In this document: positions 45,430 through 55,953 of the stretch, piece after piece
Numbering within the stretch: the first letter of the stretch is position 1
Layout: each line of letters begins with the position of its first letter
From: Streptomyces sp. NBC_01335
GTDB lineage: Bacteria > Actinomycetota > Actinomycetes > Streptomycetales > Streptomycetaceae
Length of the DNA stretch: 64,000 nucleotides
Assembly (NCBI RefSeq): GCF_035953295.1
Contig: NZ_CP108370.1
Coordinates: 4,927,001-4,991,000, forward strand
Reading direction: 5' to 3'
Notes under the pieces: model-generated
What the model saw: only the letters and a program-made list of their open reading frames with translations
Told to the model about the DNA's origin: nothing
Database searches by the model: none
Made by a program: the position numbers and the translations under genes

Positions 45430-46638
45430 TCACTTCCCGCTCAGCACCGCACGGAGCTGGTCGAGCCCCCAGTCCAGGTCCTCCCGCTCGATCACCAGCG
45501 GCGGCGCGATCCGGATCGTGGAGCCGTGGGTGTCCTTCACCAGCACACCCCGCTCCATCAGCCGCTCCGAGATCTCCCGCCCGGAGCCCAGCGCCGGGGC
45601 GACGTCCACTCCCGCCCACAGCCCCCGGCCGCGCACCGCGTCCACCGCGCCGCCGCCCACCAGCCGGTCCAGCTCGCGGTGGAGGTGGGCGCCCAACTCC
45701 GCCGCCCGCGCCTGGTACTCGCCGGTCCGCAGCATCGCCAGCACCTCCAGCGCCACCGCGCACGCCAGCGGGTTGCCGCCGAACGTCGAACCGTGCTCGC
45801 CGGGCCGGAACACCCCCAGCACCGCCGCCGAGGACACCACCGCCGACACCGGCACCACCCCGCCGCCGAGCGCCTTGCCCAGCACGTACATGTCCGGCAC
45901 CACGCCCTCGTGCTCGCATGCGAAGGTCCGCCCGGTGCGGCCCAGGCCCGACTGGACCTCGTCCGCGACGAAGAGCACGTTCCGCTCGCGGGTCAGCTCA
46001 CGTACCCCGGCGAGATAGCCGGGCGGCGGCACCAGCACCCCGGCCTCGCCCTGGATCGGCTCCAGCAGCACCGCCACGGTGTTCTCCGTCATCGCCTCGC
46101 GCATCGCGGTGAGGTCGCCGTACGGCACGATCTCGAACCCGGGGGTGTACGGCCCGTAGTCGGCGCGCGCCTCCGGGTCCGTGGAGAAGCTGACGATCGT
46201 GGTGGTGCGGCCGTGGAAGTTGTCCGCCGCGACGATGATCTTGGCCATGCCGTCCGGGACGCCCTTGACGGTGTACCCCCACTTCCGCACGGTCTTCACG
46301 GCGGTCTCCACCGCCTCGGCGCCGGTGTTCATCGGCAGCACCATCTCCATGCCGCACAACTCGGCGAGCTCCCCGCAGAACGCGGCGAACCGGTCGTGGT
46401 GGAACGCCCGCGAGGTGAGCGTCACCCGGTCCAGCTGCGCCTTCGCCGCGTCGATCAGCCGGCGGTTGCGGTGGCCGAAGTTGAGCGCCGAGTACCCGGC
46501 CAGCAGGTCGAGGTAGCGGCGCCCCTCCACGTCGGTCATCCAGGCCCCGTCCGCCGTCGCGACGACGACGGGCAGCGGGTGGTAGTTGTGCGCGCTGTGG
46601 GCCTCGGTGGAGGCGAGGGTGTTCTCCGTGGTCGACAC
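45430..46638 (-). CDS. rocD: Ornithine--oxo-acid aminotransferase-like class III transaminase
   Basis: Converts ornithine to glutamate semialdehyde with PLP in arginine catabolism. The 402-residue protein has the substrate/PLP features of the class: GYSALNFGHRNRRLIDA near the N-terminus, MNTGAEAVETAVK (PLP phosphate), AVLLEPIQGEAGV, FVADEVQSGLGRTG (metal-like Asp contacting the pyridine nitrogen) and the PLP lysine in LGKALGGGVVPVSA, then GSTFGGNPLACAVA. N-terminal AHNYHPLPVVV is typical of RocD. GTG 46638 (STTENTLASTEAHSAHNYHP) was chosen. Related acetylornithine or other class-III enzymes cannot be fully excluded. Confidence 0.85.
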   Translation of the reverse strand: MSTTENTLASTEAHSAHNYHPLPVVVATADGAWMTDVEGRRYLDLLAGYSALNFGHRNRRLIDAAKAQLDRVTLTSRAFHHDRFAAFCGELAELCGMEMVLPMNTGAEAVETAVKTVRKWGYTVKGVPDGMAKIIVAADNFHGRTTTIVSFSTDPEARADYGPYTPGFEIVPYGDLTAMREAMTENTVAVLLEPIQGEAGVLVPPPGYLAGVRELTRERNVLFVADEVQSGLGRTGRTFACEHEGVVPDMYVLGKALGGGVVPVSAVVSSAAVLGVFRPGEHGSTFGGNPLACAVALEVLAMLRTGEYQARAAELGAHLHRELDRLVGGGAVDAVRGRGLWAGVDVAPALGSGREISERLMERGVLVKDTHGSTIRIAPPLVIEREDLDWGLDQLRAVLSGK

Positions 46639-47973
<1,335 letters not shown>

Positions 47974-48105
47974 GTCGAAGGACCCTGGCGGGAGCACGGG
48001 GCAGCGCGGCACACTTGCGGCGACGGCCCCGTGCGACCGCCGGTGCCGCGGCGCCCGGCGCGCGCGGTCATCGAGCACCATCGATCGACGACAGAGGAGA
48101 ACGAC

Positions 48106-48702
48106 GTGGGGACCGTAACGCTCGGCGTTTCGATCGCGGTCCCGGAGCCCTTCGGCACCCTGCTCCAGCAGCGACGTGCCGGCTTCGGGGACCCGGCCGC
48201 GCACGGCATCCCCACGCACGTCACCCTGCTGCCGCCGACCGAGGCGAAGGCCGACGAGGTGCCGGCCGCCGAGGCGCACCTCGGCAGGATCGCCGCCGAC
48301 TGCCGGCCCTTCCCGATGCGGCTGAGCGGGACCGGGACCTTCCGCCCGCTCTCGCCCGTCGTCTACGTCCGCGTCGTCGAAGGCGCCTCCTCCTGCGCCT
48401 GGCTCCAGCAGCGCGTCCGGGACGCCTCGGGGCCGCTGACCCGTGAGCTCCAGTTCCCGTACCACCCGCACGTCACCGTCGCGCACGCCATCGACGAGGC
48501 GGCGATGGACCGGGCCTACGAGGAGCTCGCGGCGTACGAGGCGGCCTGGACCTGCACCTCCTTCGCGCTGTACGAGCAGGGCACGGACAGCGTCTGGCGC
48601 AAGATCAACGAGTTCCCGTTCGGCGCGGGCGGCGGCACGCCCGCCGTGCCCGTCCAGAGCGGCTTCTCCGCCGACGAGCCCTCGCTCCACGGCCTGTCCT
48701 GA
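48106..48702 (+). CDS. 2H phosphoesterase (2'-5' RNA ligase family)
   Basis: A 198-residue protein with the two H-x-T motifs of 2H phosphoesterases: PTHVTLLPPT near residue 36 and HPHVTVAH near residue 125. Family members cleave or form 2',5' or cyclic phosphate bonds in RNA or nucleotides; the substrate here is unknown. GTG 48106 follows AGAGGAGA and starts VGTVTLGVSIAVPEP. In Streptomyces this gene usually lies beside trpS. Nothing is missing. Confidence 0.9.
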   Translation: MGTVTLGVSIAVPEPFGTLLQQRRAGFGDPAAHGIPTHVTLLPPTEAKADEVPAAEAHLGRIAADCRPFPMRLSGTGTFRPLSPVVYVRVVEGASSCAWLQQRVRDASGPLTRELQFPYHPHVTVAHAIDEAAMDRAYEELAAYEAAWTCTSFALYEQGTDSVWRKINEFPFGAGGGTPAVPVQSGFSADEPSLHGLS

Positions 48703-48875
48703 CCCCCGGGCCGGTCCTGACCTCGGGCCCGTCCCGACCTCCACGGCCGTCCTGACCTGGGGCCTCCGGTGCCGGAGGGACAGTGGGCCGTTCGAGTGGG
48801 AAAATTTTCTCCACAGGGAGGAGCGACGGCCCGGACGTCGTTCCGTCATCCGTCACTGTCGCGGAGGTGGTCCGC

Positions 48876-49403
48876 GTGGTCCCGCTCTCCAGCCGTGAAC
48901 GCCAGATCCTGGCGCAACTGGAAGCCTCGCTCGCGCGGGACTTCCCGGACGATCCCGCCGTCCAGTTCGGGCGCGACGTCGAAGGCGAGCGTGACGTGGA
49001 GGGCGAGCGCGACCTCCTGGAGAAGCCACCCCGCAAGCGCCCCGGCGACGGCCCCGGCGCGGCCCCCGGACGAGCGAGCCCCCGCAGGAGCGGCCCCGAG
49101 AGGGAAGCGCACCGGCAGCCCCTGGCCGGAGCACCGCCGGGGGGACCGGCCGCCCCGGGCGGCCCCGCACCGGACCGGCTCGCCGAGATCCCGGGCACCC
49201 CGCACCGCCCCGGCCGATTCGGCCGGCTGATCAGGTCCCGCCGGACGTTCGCCCTGCTGGCCGTCGTGTCGTTCTTCCTGCTGGGCGCCGGAATGGTCAC
49301 CGGGAACCTCTGGGTGGTGGTCGCCTTCGTGGTGACCTGGTCGGCGACCTTCCTCATCGGCGCGGCCCGGATGCTCGCCTGGTCCCGCAGACAGGGGTAC
49401 TGA
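48876..49403 (+). CDS. DUF3040 membrane protein
   Basis: A 175-residue protein. The conserved DUF3040 N-terminus is PLSSRERQILAQLEASLARD followed by FPDDPAVQF. A charged, Arg/Gly/Pro-rich linker follows, with a short VEGERDVEGERD repeat, then two membrane segments (RTFALLAVVSFFLLGAGMV and LWVVVAFVVTWSATFLIGAA). The family is actinobacterial and of unknown function. GTG 48876 is placed at the family N-terminus with GCGGAGG upstream; the frame is open further. The palindromic GAAAATTTTC at 48800-48809 lies in the likely promoter. Confidence 0.85.
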   Translation: MVPLSSRERQILAQLEASLARDFPDDPAVQFGRDVEGERDVEGERDLLEKPPRKRPGDGPGAAPGRASPRRSGPEREAHRQPLAGAPPGGPAAPGGPAPDRLAEIPGTPHRPGRFGRLIRSRRTFALLAVVSFFLLGAGMVTGNLWVVVAFVVTWSATFLIGAARMLAWSRRQGY

Positions 49404-49441
49404 CGGACAGGACTGCCGGCGGACAGGGCTACCTCTGAGCC

Positions 49442-50203
49442 TCAGAGCCCGGCGGGGAGCCGGCGGAAGAGCGGGCGGGGGACATGCCGCAGCGCCGCCA
49501 TCACCACCCGCAGCCCGCCCGGCACCCAGACCGTCTCCGCGCCCCGCCGCACGCCCGTGACGATCGCGTCGGCGACCTCCTCCGGGGTGGTGGCCAGCGG
49601 CGGTTCCTGCTGCCCGGCCGTACGGGCGGTACGCACGAACCCCGGCCGCACCACCAGCACCTGCACCCCGCTGCCGTACAGCGCGTCGCCGAGGCCCTGC
49701 GCGAAGACGTCCAGGCCCGCCTTGCTGGAGCCGTAGATGAAGTCCTCGCGCCGGGCGCGTTCGGCGGCGACCGAGGAGAGCACCACCAGCGACCCGTGGC
49801 CCTGCGCCTGGAGCGCGCCCGCGCACACCAGACCGGCGGAGACCGCTCCCGCGTAGTTGGTCCGCGCGACCAGCGCGGCGGCGGCCGGGTCCTCCTCGTC
49901 GCGCGCCTGGTCACCCGCGATGCCGAAGGCCAGCAGCACCATGTCCACGTCGCCCTCCGCGAACACCTTGCCGAGCCCCGGGGCGTGCGACTCCGGGTCC
50001 AGCGCGTCGAACTCCACCGTGGAGACCTGGGCGCCCAGCCCGCGCAGCTCGTCCGCCGCCGCCTCCAGCGCCGCCGACGGGCGTCCGGCCAGCCGGACCG
50101 TACGGGTGCGCAGGGCGATCAGCCGACGGGCGGTGGCCAGCCCGATCTCCGAGGTGCCGCCGAGGACGAGCAGGGACTGCGGGGCACCGAAGGCGTCCTT
50201 CAC
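49442..50203 (-). CDS. SDR reductase, DprE2-like
   Basis: A 253-residue short-chain dehydrogenase. The cofactor loop is LLVLGGTSEIGLATARRL and the active-site pair is Y-x-x-x-K in FIYGSSKAGLDVFAQGL, with the catalytic Ser in LVVLSSVAAERARRE. Its sequence pattern and its partner (the FAD oxidase gene 44 bp upstream on the same strand) match DprE2, which reduces the 2-keto sugar in decaprenyl-phospho-arabinose synthesis in mycobacteria. Streptomyces is not known to make arabinogalactan, so the true product may differ. GTG 50203 has CAGGAG upstream. Confidence 0.85.
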   Translation of the reverse strand: MKDAFGAPQSLLVLGGTSEIGLATARRLIALRTRTVRLAGRPSAALEAAADELRGLGAQVSTVEFDALDPESHAPGLGKVFAEGDVDMVLLAFGIAGDQARDEEDPAAAALVARTNYAGAVSAGLVCAGALQAQGHGSLVVLSSVAAERARREDFIYGSSKAGLDVFAQGLGDALYGSGVQVLVVRPGFVRTARTAGQQEPPLATTPEEVADAIVTGVRRGAETVWVPGGLRVVMAALRHVPRPLFRRLPAGL

Positions 50204-50247
50204 GGGAACACTCCTGGCTGGTCGTGAGGCGGGATGGGGTGGGGAGT

Positions 50248-51603
50248 TCAGAGCCCGAGCCGGCGCGCGAGGTCGGAGCGGAACGCGCCGGTCGGGTCGG
50301 TCTCGGCCCGCAGCGCGCGGAACTCCGCCACCCGCGGGTACATCACGGCCAGCAGCTCCGGCCGCAGCCGGGAGTCCCGGGCCAGGCCGACCCGCCCCCC
50401 GGCGGCGGCGACCTCGTCGTCCAGCCCGTCCAGGAAGCGCCCGATGCCCGGTAGCCCGGCCGGTACGTCCACGGCGAGGGACCAGCCGGGCATCGGGAAC
50501 GACAGCCGGCCGGGCCCGCTCGCCCCGAGCCGTTCCAGCACCGCGACCGAGGACGGGCAGGCCCGGGTGGAGAGCCGGCGCACCACCCGGTGGAGGGTCT
50601 CCTCCCGGCCGGGGCCGACCGCGAACTGGTAGCGCACGAAGCCGCCCCGCCCGGCGGGCGCGGGCGTCCGGGGCAGCGCCTCGGGGGAGCGGAAGAAGGC
50701 GTCGAAGCTCCGCAGCGCGCCGGTACGCGCGCGGGGCGCCGCGCGGTGGCGCACCTCGTTGACCAGACCCATCGCGGTGCGGCCGAGCAGGCCCGCCGGC
50801 GCGAAGGCGGGCACGGGAGGCAGCGGCGGCAGCAGTGCGGGCAGGCCGAGCGGGGCCCGGCGGTCGCGGGCCGGCAGCGCGGCGAGCGGTGCGTGCGCGC
50901 CCCGGACCAGCACCGAGCGGCCGGTGGCCCGCCCGCGCGCCATCAGGTCGATCCAGGCGCTCTCGTACGTCGGGCGGGTGGCGTTCCCCGCCATCCGGGC
51001 GAGCAGATCGTCGAGGTCCGCCGCCCGTTCGGTGTCCACGACCATCAGCGAGGTGGCGATCCGGCGGCAGCGCAGGGTGGCGGCGAGGATGATCCCGGTC
51101 AGCCCGAGGCCGCCCGCCGTGGCGTCGAAGAGCGGGGTGCCCGGCAGCAGCGTGACGACCGAGCCGTCCGCCGTCAGCAGCTCCATCGCCGTCACGTGCC
51201 GGGTGAAGGACCCGGCCGTGCGGTGGTCGTGACCGTGCACGTCGGAGCCGATGGCCCCGCCCACCGTGATCCGGCGGTCGCCGGGCACCACCGGGAGGTA
51301 CCAGCCGGACGGCCGCAGCGTTTCGGCCAGCCGGTCCAGTCGTGTACCGGCGTCGCAGACCACGGTGCCGGTGGCCGCGTCGAAGGAGCGGACCCGGTCC
51401 AGCGCGCCCATGTCGAGGACGGAGCCGCCGGCGTTCTGCGCCGCGTCCCCCGGAGCGCGCCCGAGTCCCCGGGCGATCGCACCCCGGGGCCCGCGCCCGC
51501 GCACGACGTCGGCCGCCTCCTCGTACGTACGCGGAGAGAACCGTACGGCGGTGGTCGGGGCGGTGCGGCCGGAGCCGCTCAAGGACACCGTGTCGACGGA
51601 CAT
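50248..51603 (-). CDS. FAD-linked oxidase, DprE1-like
   Basis: A 451-residue flavoprotein. Residues ~20-190 bind FAD (RGLGRAPGDAAQNAGG, VTVGGAIGSDVHGHDHRTAG, LTGIILAATLRC); the second half is the oxidase domain. DprE1 oxidises the C2 hydroxyl of decaprenyl-phospho-ribose, and its SDR partner follows. At the position of M. tuberculosis Cys387 this protein has Ala377 (PMPGWSLAVDVP), and Arg409 replaces Lys418 (LARDSR). These assignments were aligned by eye from remembered sequence. Cys387 is the benzothiazinone target, so such drugs would not bind covalently. The first ATG (51603) is used. Confidence 0.85.
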   Translation of the reverse strand: MSVDTVSLSGSGRTAPTTAVRFSPRTYEEAADVVRGRGPRGAIARGLGRAPGDAAQNAGGSVLDMGALDRVRSFDAATGTVVCDAGTRLDRLAETLRPSGWYLPVVPGDRRITVGGAIGSDVHGHDHRTAGSFTRHVTAMELLTADGSVVTLLPGTPLFDATAGGLGLTGIILAATLRCRRIATSLMVVDTERAADLDDLLARMAGNATRPTYESAWIDLMARGRATGRSVLVRGAHAPLAALPARDRRAPLGLPALLPPLPPVPAFAPAGLLGRTAMGLVNEVRHRAAPRARTGALRSFDAFFRSPEALPRTPAPAGRGGFVRYQFAVGPGREETLHRVVRRLSTRACPSSVAVLERLGASGPGRLSFPMPGWSLAVDVPAGLPGIGRFLDGLDDEVAAAGGRVGLARDSRLRPELLAVMYPRVAEFRALRAETDPTGAFRSDLARRLGL

Positions 51604-51773
51604 GCGGATGACCGTATCGCCCGAGAAAACCTCTTTGGGGCATTTGTTACAGGACTCACCGGAACGGGTGGTGGAGTGAGTGTCAGCACCCGCGGGCGTC
51701 GAACTTCTCCCGCCACACGGAAGTGTGCGTCCCGTCCACAGGTTTTCGGGGTCCCGGAGGGTACGCGTACGTC

Positions 51774-52733
51774 ATGGACTGGCTGAAGAGACTCCCGGCG
51801 GTCGGCCCGCTGCTCGCCCGCCTCATGGAGACGCACGCCTGGCGCTCCTACGAAACCCTGGAACGGGTCCACTGGGCGCGGCTCGCGGCGGCCATCACCT
51901 TCATCAGCTTCCTCGCGCTCTTCCCGCTGATCGCCGTCGGCGCCGCCGTCGGCGCCGCGCTCCTGAGCGACGACCAGCTCGACACGATCGAGCAGAAGAC
52001 CGCCGAGCAGGTCCCCGGCATCTCCGACCAGCTCGGCATCGACAACCTCGTCGCGCACGCCGGGACCGTCGGGGTCGTCGCCGGTGCGCTGCTCCTCTTC
52101 ACCGGCGTCGGCTGGGTCGGCTCGCTCCGCGACTGCCTGCGCGCGGTCTGGGGCATCGACGACCAGGACGACGGCAACCCGGTCGTCCGCAAGCTCAAGG
52201 ACGCCGGACTGCTGGTGGGCCTCGGCGGCGCCGCGCTGCTGACCCTCGTCCTCTCCACCGTCGGCTCCACCGCGGTCGGCTGGACCGCCGACCGGATCGG
52301 CATCCCCGAGGACGGCGCGGGCGGCGTCCTGCTCCAGGCCGCCGCCATCGCGGTCGCCGTGGTGGCCAACTTCCTGCTGCTGCTCTACCTGCTGACCCTG
52401 CTGCCCGGAGTGGAACCGCCGCGCCGCCGGCTGGTGGTGGCCTGCCTGGTCGGCGCGGTCGGCTTCGAACTCCTCAAACTCCTGCTCGGCAGCTACATGA
52501 GCGGCGTCGCGTCCAAGAGCATGTACGGCGCCTTCGGCGTGCCCATCGCCCTGCTCCTGTGGATCAACTTCACCGCCAAGCTGCTCCTTGTCTGCGCCGC
52601 CTGGACCGCCACCGGCAGCAAGGAGGAGGCCACCGGCAGCGAGCGGGACAAGGAAGAGAGGCAGGAGAAGGAGGAGCCCGCTACGGGCGGGGGCGACGCC
52701 GGACCAGGTCCGGCAGCGGCCAGCGCCGGTTGA
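51774..52733 (+). CDS. YihY/BrkB-family membrane protein
   Basis: A 319-residue integral membrane protein of the YihY/virulence factor BrkB family, with about six membrane segments (AAAITFISFLALFPLIAVGA, VGVVAGALLLFTGVGW, VVANFLLLLYLLTLLPG, SMYGAFGVPIALLLWINF). The last of these carries the family's Y-G-x-x-G/xP-L-x-L-x-W-I pattern. A charged Glu/Lys-rich C-terminus follows. ATG 51774 has CGGAGG upstream. Its 3' end overlaps the carboxypeptidase gene on the other strand by 53 bp. Confidence 0.88.
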   Translation: MDWLKRLPAVGPLLARLMETHAWRSYETLERVHWARLAAAITFISFLALFPLIAVGAAVGAALLSDDQLDTIEQKTAEQVPGISDQLGIDNLVAHAGTVGVVAGALLLFTGVGWVGSLRDCLRAVWGIDDQDDGNPVVRKLKDAGLLVGLGGAALLTLVLSTVGSTAVGWTADRIGIPEDGAGGVLLQAAAIAVAVVANFLLLLYLLTLLPGVEPPRRRLVVACLVGAVGFELLKLLLGSYMSGVASKSMYGAFGVPIALLLWINFTAKLLLVCAAWTATGSKEEATGSERDKEERQEKEEPATGGGDAGPGPAAASAG

Positions 52734-54027
52734 CCAGGAACACGCCCGCCGCGAGCACCACCAGTACCCCGCCGACCACGGCCAGCGCGATGCCGATGCC
52801 GTCGGACGGCGCGTCGGCCGCGGCGGCCTTCGCCGCGGTCTTCTGCGGCTTCGCCCCGGCGGCGGCCTGCGGCCCCTTGCCCGCACCGGTGCCGGTGTCC
52901 GATCCGGAGTCCGTACCGCTGCCGGTGTCCGCCGACTTCGGCGGTACCAGCTCGCCGACCGGGGTCACCTTCCCGCTCGCCGCGAAGCCCCAGTCCAGGA
53001 GCGAGGCCGCCTCCTTGTAGACCGCGTGGCCCACGTCGGACGACGGGTTCATGACGGTCACCAGCAGCACCCGGCCGTCGCGCTCGGCGATTCCGGTGAA
53101 GGTGTTGCCCGCGTGGCTGGTGTAGCCGTTCTTGACGCCCGCGATGCCCTTGTACGGCTCGATGCCGACGTCCCCGGTGAGCAGCCGGTTGGTGTTCTGG
53201 ATCTCGAAGGACTCGCGCTTGCCGTCCTTCTCCTCGCCCGGGAAGTCGGCCGTGGCGGTCGCCGCGTACTCGCGGAAGTCCTTCTTCTGCATCCCGCTGC
53301 GGGCGAAGAGGGTGAGGTCGTACGCGCTGGACACCTGGTTCGGGGCGTCGTAGCCGTCCGGCGTGACCACGGTGGTGTCGAGGGCCTGGAGCTCGTCGGC
53401 GTGCTGCTGCATCGCGGCCACGGTCTTCGCGACGGCGGCCTCCTCGCCGCCGGGCTCCTCGGCGCCGCTCTCCCCGTCGGTCGCACCGGTGCCGCCCTGC
53501 AGGCCGCCGTACATCGAGGCGAGGACGTGCACCGCGTCGTTGCCTGAGCGCAGGAAGACGCCGAGCCAGAGGTCGTGGACCGTGTAGGTCTGGTCCTCCT
53601 TGACGCCCACCAGGCTGCTGCCGTCGCCGAGGCCGGCCAGTTCGGCGTCGGTCACCTTGTGGGTCAGCGTCGAGGGCTGGAGCGCCGGGAGCACGGTGTC
53701 CGCGAAGAGCATCTTCAGTGTGGACGCCGGCGGCAGCCGCCAGTGGGCGTTGTGCGCCGCGAGGACGTCCCCGCTCTCGGCGTCCGCCACGATCCAGGAG
53801 CGGCCGGTCAGCTCCCCGGGCAGCGCGGGGGCGCCCGGCCCCGGGTTCACCTGGGTGCCCTCCTTCGCGAGCTGCGGCCCGCCGATGCTCGACATCGGCA
53901 GGGTCGGCCTCGGCTGCTTGTCGTCGTCCTTGTCCTTGTCCGCGGCGAAGGCCACCGGACCCAGGGCAAATGTGGACATCAAGGTGGCGCAGATGACCGT
54001 CAGCGCGGTCTTTTTCAGAGCAGGCAC
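52681..54027 (-). CDS. D-alanyl-D-alanine carboxypeptidase (low-molecular-mass PBP)
   Basis: Trims the terminal D-Ala of peptidoglycan stem peptides. The 448-residue protein has a signal segment (residues 5-28, TVICATLMSTFALGPVAFAA), the SxxK motif S102-T-L-K105, an SGN motif in LRSGNDAVHVL, and a K-N-G motif (GVKNGYTSHAGNTFTG) in place of the usual KTG. An Ala/Gly/Ser-rich linker leads to a C-terminal membrane helix (ALAVVGGVLVVLAAGVFLV) and an Arg-rich cytoplasmic end. This matches Streptomyces DacA-type enzymes such as the SCO4847 type. GTG 54027 is chosen although no clear Shine-Dalgarno is visible. Confidence 0.92.
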   Translation of the reverse strand: MPALKKTALTVICATLMSTFALGPVAFAADKDKDDDKQPRPTLPMSSIGGPQLAKEGTQVNPGPGAPALPGELTGRSWIVADAESGDVLAAHNAHWRLPPASTLKMLFADTVLPALQPSTLTHKVTDAELAGLGDGSSLVGVKEDQTYTVHDLWLGVFLRSGNDAVHVLASMYGGLQGGTGATDGESGAEEPGGEEAAVAKTVAAMQQHADELQALDTTVVTPDGYDAPNQVSSAYDLTLFARSGMQKKDFREYAATATADFPGEEKDGKRESFEIQNTNRLLTGDVGIEPYKGIAGVKNGYTSHAGNTFTGIAERDGRVLLVTVMNPSSDVGHAVYKEAASLLDWGFAASGKVTPVGELVPPKSADTGSGTDSGSDTGTGAGKGPQAAAGAKPQKTAAKAAAADAPSDGIGIALAVVGGVLVVLAAGVFLVNRRWPLPDLVRRRPRP

Positions 54028-54256
54028 GGTCGGAAACGTACAGGGCCCCGGTGTGAATGGGGACCCTGAGCCCCTGACCCGCCGTGCGTACCGCCAGGAC
54101 AGCCCACCCTCGCCGCCGGTGCTGCCCGCGCCGCCGTTCCTGACGTACCGCCAGGAAGAAGACGCCCGTCGTCCCTCCGTCCGGCCCGCCCGGGGAGGGG
54201 GAGGGACCGGGGCACCCCCGGCGGGGGAACGGGCGCCGGGCGGCGATACTGGGTCC

Positions 54257-54502
54257 ATGAAGCTCAGTCGTCCCGTCTCCTGGTTCCTGCTCGCGTTCGG
54301 TGTCTGGTCGTGGGTGATCTGGGTGACTTTCGCTAAGAATCTCTGGAAGGACGGCAGTGGACTCGCGTTCGACGACGCGGGCGATCCGACCGCCTACTTC
54401 TGGGTCCACCTGCTCCTCGCGATCACCTCGTTCCTCTTGGGGACGGCTGTGGGCTTCATCGGGTTCCGCGGACTCAAGGCGCTTCGCACCGAACGCGCGT
54501 AG
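54257..54502 (+). CDS. SCO4848-family small membrane protein
   Basis: An 81-residue protein with two membrane segments: RPVSWFLLAFGVWSWVIWVTF and YFWVHLLLAITSFLLGTAVG, separated by a short acidic loop (DDAGDPTAY). This pattern matches the SCO4848 family, known in Streptomyces as a membrane protein of unknown role, lying beside the D-Ala-D-Ala carboxypeptidase gene as here. It runs divergently from that gene with 229 bp between starts. It then leads to the metallophosphoesterase gene, 98 bp downstream. Confidence 0.85.
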   Translation: MKLSRPVSWFLLAFGVWSWVIWVTFAKNLWKDGSGLAFDDAGDPTAYFWVHLLLAITSFLLGTAVGFIGFRGLKALRTERA

Positions 54503-54600
54503 GCGGTGTCCGGCCGGGAGCCGCCGGACACCGGCAGAGGGCGTACGGCGGGCGGGAACGAGTCGCACGGAGCACGCGTGCGGCGGCATCGGGCGGGGGA

Positions 54601-55953
54601 GTGGCAGTGGCCGTGGTGTTCGTGGTGGTTCTGATCGTGGTGGTGGCGCTGCTCGCCGGTGTGCACCGCTATCTCTGGCGCCGCTTCGTCGGTGACACCA
54701 CCGCCCAGGGCTCCGTGCTCCGGCGCCTGGGCACGGTCGCCGCCTTCGTGCTGCCGCTGCTCAGTGTCGGCGCGCTCGTCTCGGGGCAGGCCGGCGCCCC
54801 CTTCTGGCTGCAACGGGTGCTCGCCTGGCCCGGGTACCTCTGGCTCGCCTGCCTGCTCTACCTGACGCTCGCGCTGCTCGTCGGCGAGGCGGTCCGGCCG
54901 GTGCTCCGCCGGGCCCTCGACCATCGCCGGCCGGAGCGCGCCGCCGGGGGGAGCGGCGGCGCCGCCCGGGAGAGTGCCGAGGTACGCGTGCCGTCCGGCG
55001 CCCCCGCCCGTACGGTCCCGGAGCCGGCGGCCCCGGCGGTGGACGCCCCGCCTTCCGATGCCCCGCCTTCAGACCCCCGGCGTCCCGACGCCCCCGCGCC
55101 CACCGCCCCGGCCTCCGCCGTCCCCGCCCCGTCCCGGCGGCTCTTCGTCGCGCGGGCGGTCGGCGGTGCGGCGGCCGTCGCCGGGTTCGGGACGGTGGGG
55201 TACGGCACCTACGGCGTGCTGCGGGGCCCCCGCACCAAGCGGATCACCGTGCCGCTGGCCAAGCTGCCGCGCTCCGCGCACGGCTTCCGGATCGCGGTCG
55301 TCAGCGACATCCACCTCGGCCCGATCCTCGGCCGCGCCCACACCCGCCGCGTGGTCGACGCGGTCAACGCGACCCGGCCCGACCTGATCGCGGTCGTCGG
55401 CGACCTGGTGGACGGTTCGGTCGCGGACCTCGGCTCCGCCGCCGAACCGCTGGCGGAGTTGGAAGCCCGGCACGGCAGCTTCTTCGTCACCGGCAACCAC
55501 GAGTACTTCTCCGGCGCCGCCGAGTGGGTCGCCCACGTGCGCGAACTGGGCCTGCACCCGCTGGAGAACGCCCGGGTGGAGATCGACGGCTTCGACCTGG
55601 CCGGGGTCAACGACGTCGCCGGGGAGAGCGAGGGGCAGGGGCCCGACTTCGACCGCGCGCTCGGCGACCGGGATCCGGCGCGGGCCGCCGTCCTCCTGGC
55701 CCACCAGCCGATCGTCATCGACGACGCCGTCGCGCACGGCGTGGACCTCCAGCTCTCCGGCCACACCCACGGCGGGCAGCTCTGGCCCGGCAACCTCGTC
55801 GCGGAGCTCGCCAACCCGACCGTCGCCGGGCTCGAACGGTACGGCGACACCCAGCTCTACGTCTCGCGCGGCGCGGGTGCCTGGGGCCCACCGGTCCGGG
55901 TCGGAGCGCCCTCCGACATCACCGTGGTGGAGCTGGCCTCCCGGCAGGCCTGA
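54601..55953 (+). CDS. Membrane-bound metallophosphoesterase
   Basis: A 450-residue protein. The first ~100 residues contain about three membrane segments (VVFVVVLIVVVALLAGVHRY, VLPLLSVGALVSG, WLACLLYLTLALLVG), followed by a Pro/Ala-rich linker and another hydrophobic stretch. The calcineurin-like catalytic domain (~225-440) has all metal motifs: VVSDIHLGP, VVGDLVDGS, TGNHEYFSG, LAHQP and GHTHGGQLWP. It probably acts outside or at the membrane, on a phosphodiester or lipid substrate; YkuE/YaeI-like enzymes are the nearest group. GTG 54601 overlaps GGGGGAGTGGCAGTG. Confidence 0.88.
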   Translation: MAVAVVFVVVLIVVVALLAGVHRYLWRRFVGDTTAQGSVLRRLGTVAAFVLPLLSVGALVSGQAGAPFWLQRVLAWPGYLWLACLLYLTLALLVGEAVRPVLRRALDHRRPERAAGGSGGAARESAEVRVPSGAPARTVPEPAAPAVDAPPSDAPPSDPRRPDAPAPTAPASAVPAPSRRLFVARAVGGAAAVAGFGTVGYGTYGVLRGPRTKRITVPLAKLPRSAHGFRIAVVSDIHLGPILGRAHTRRVVDAVNATRPDLIAVVGDLVDGSVADLGSAAEPLAELEARHGSFFVTGNHEYFSGAAEWVAHVRELGLHPLENARVEIDGFDLAGVNDVAGESEGQGPDFDRALGDRDPARAAVLLAHQPIVIDDAVAHGVDLQLSGHTHGGQLWPGNLVAELANPTVAGLERYGDTQLYVSRGAGAWGPPVRVGAPSDITVVELASRQA

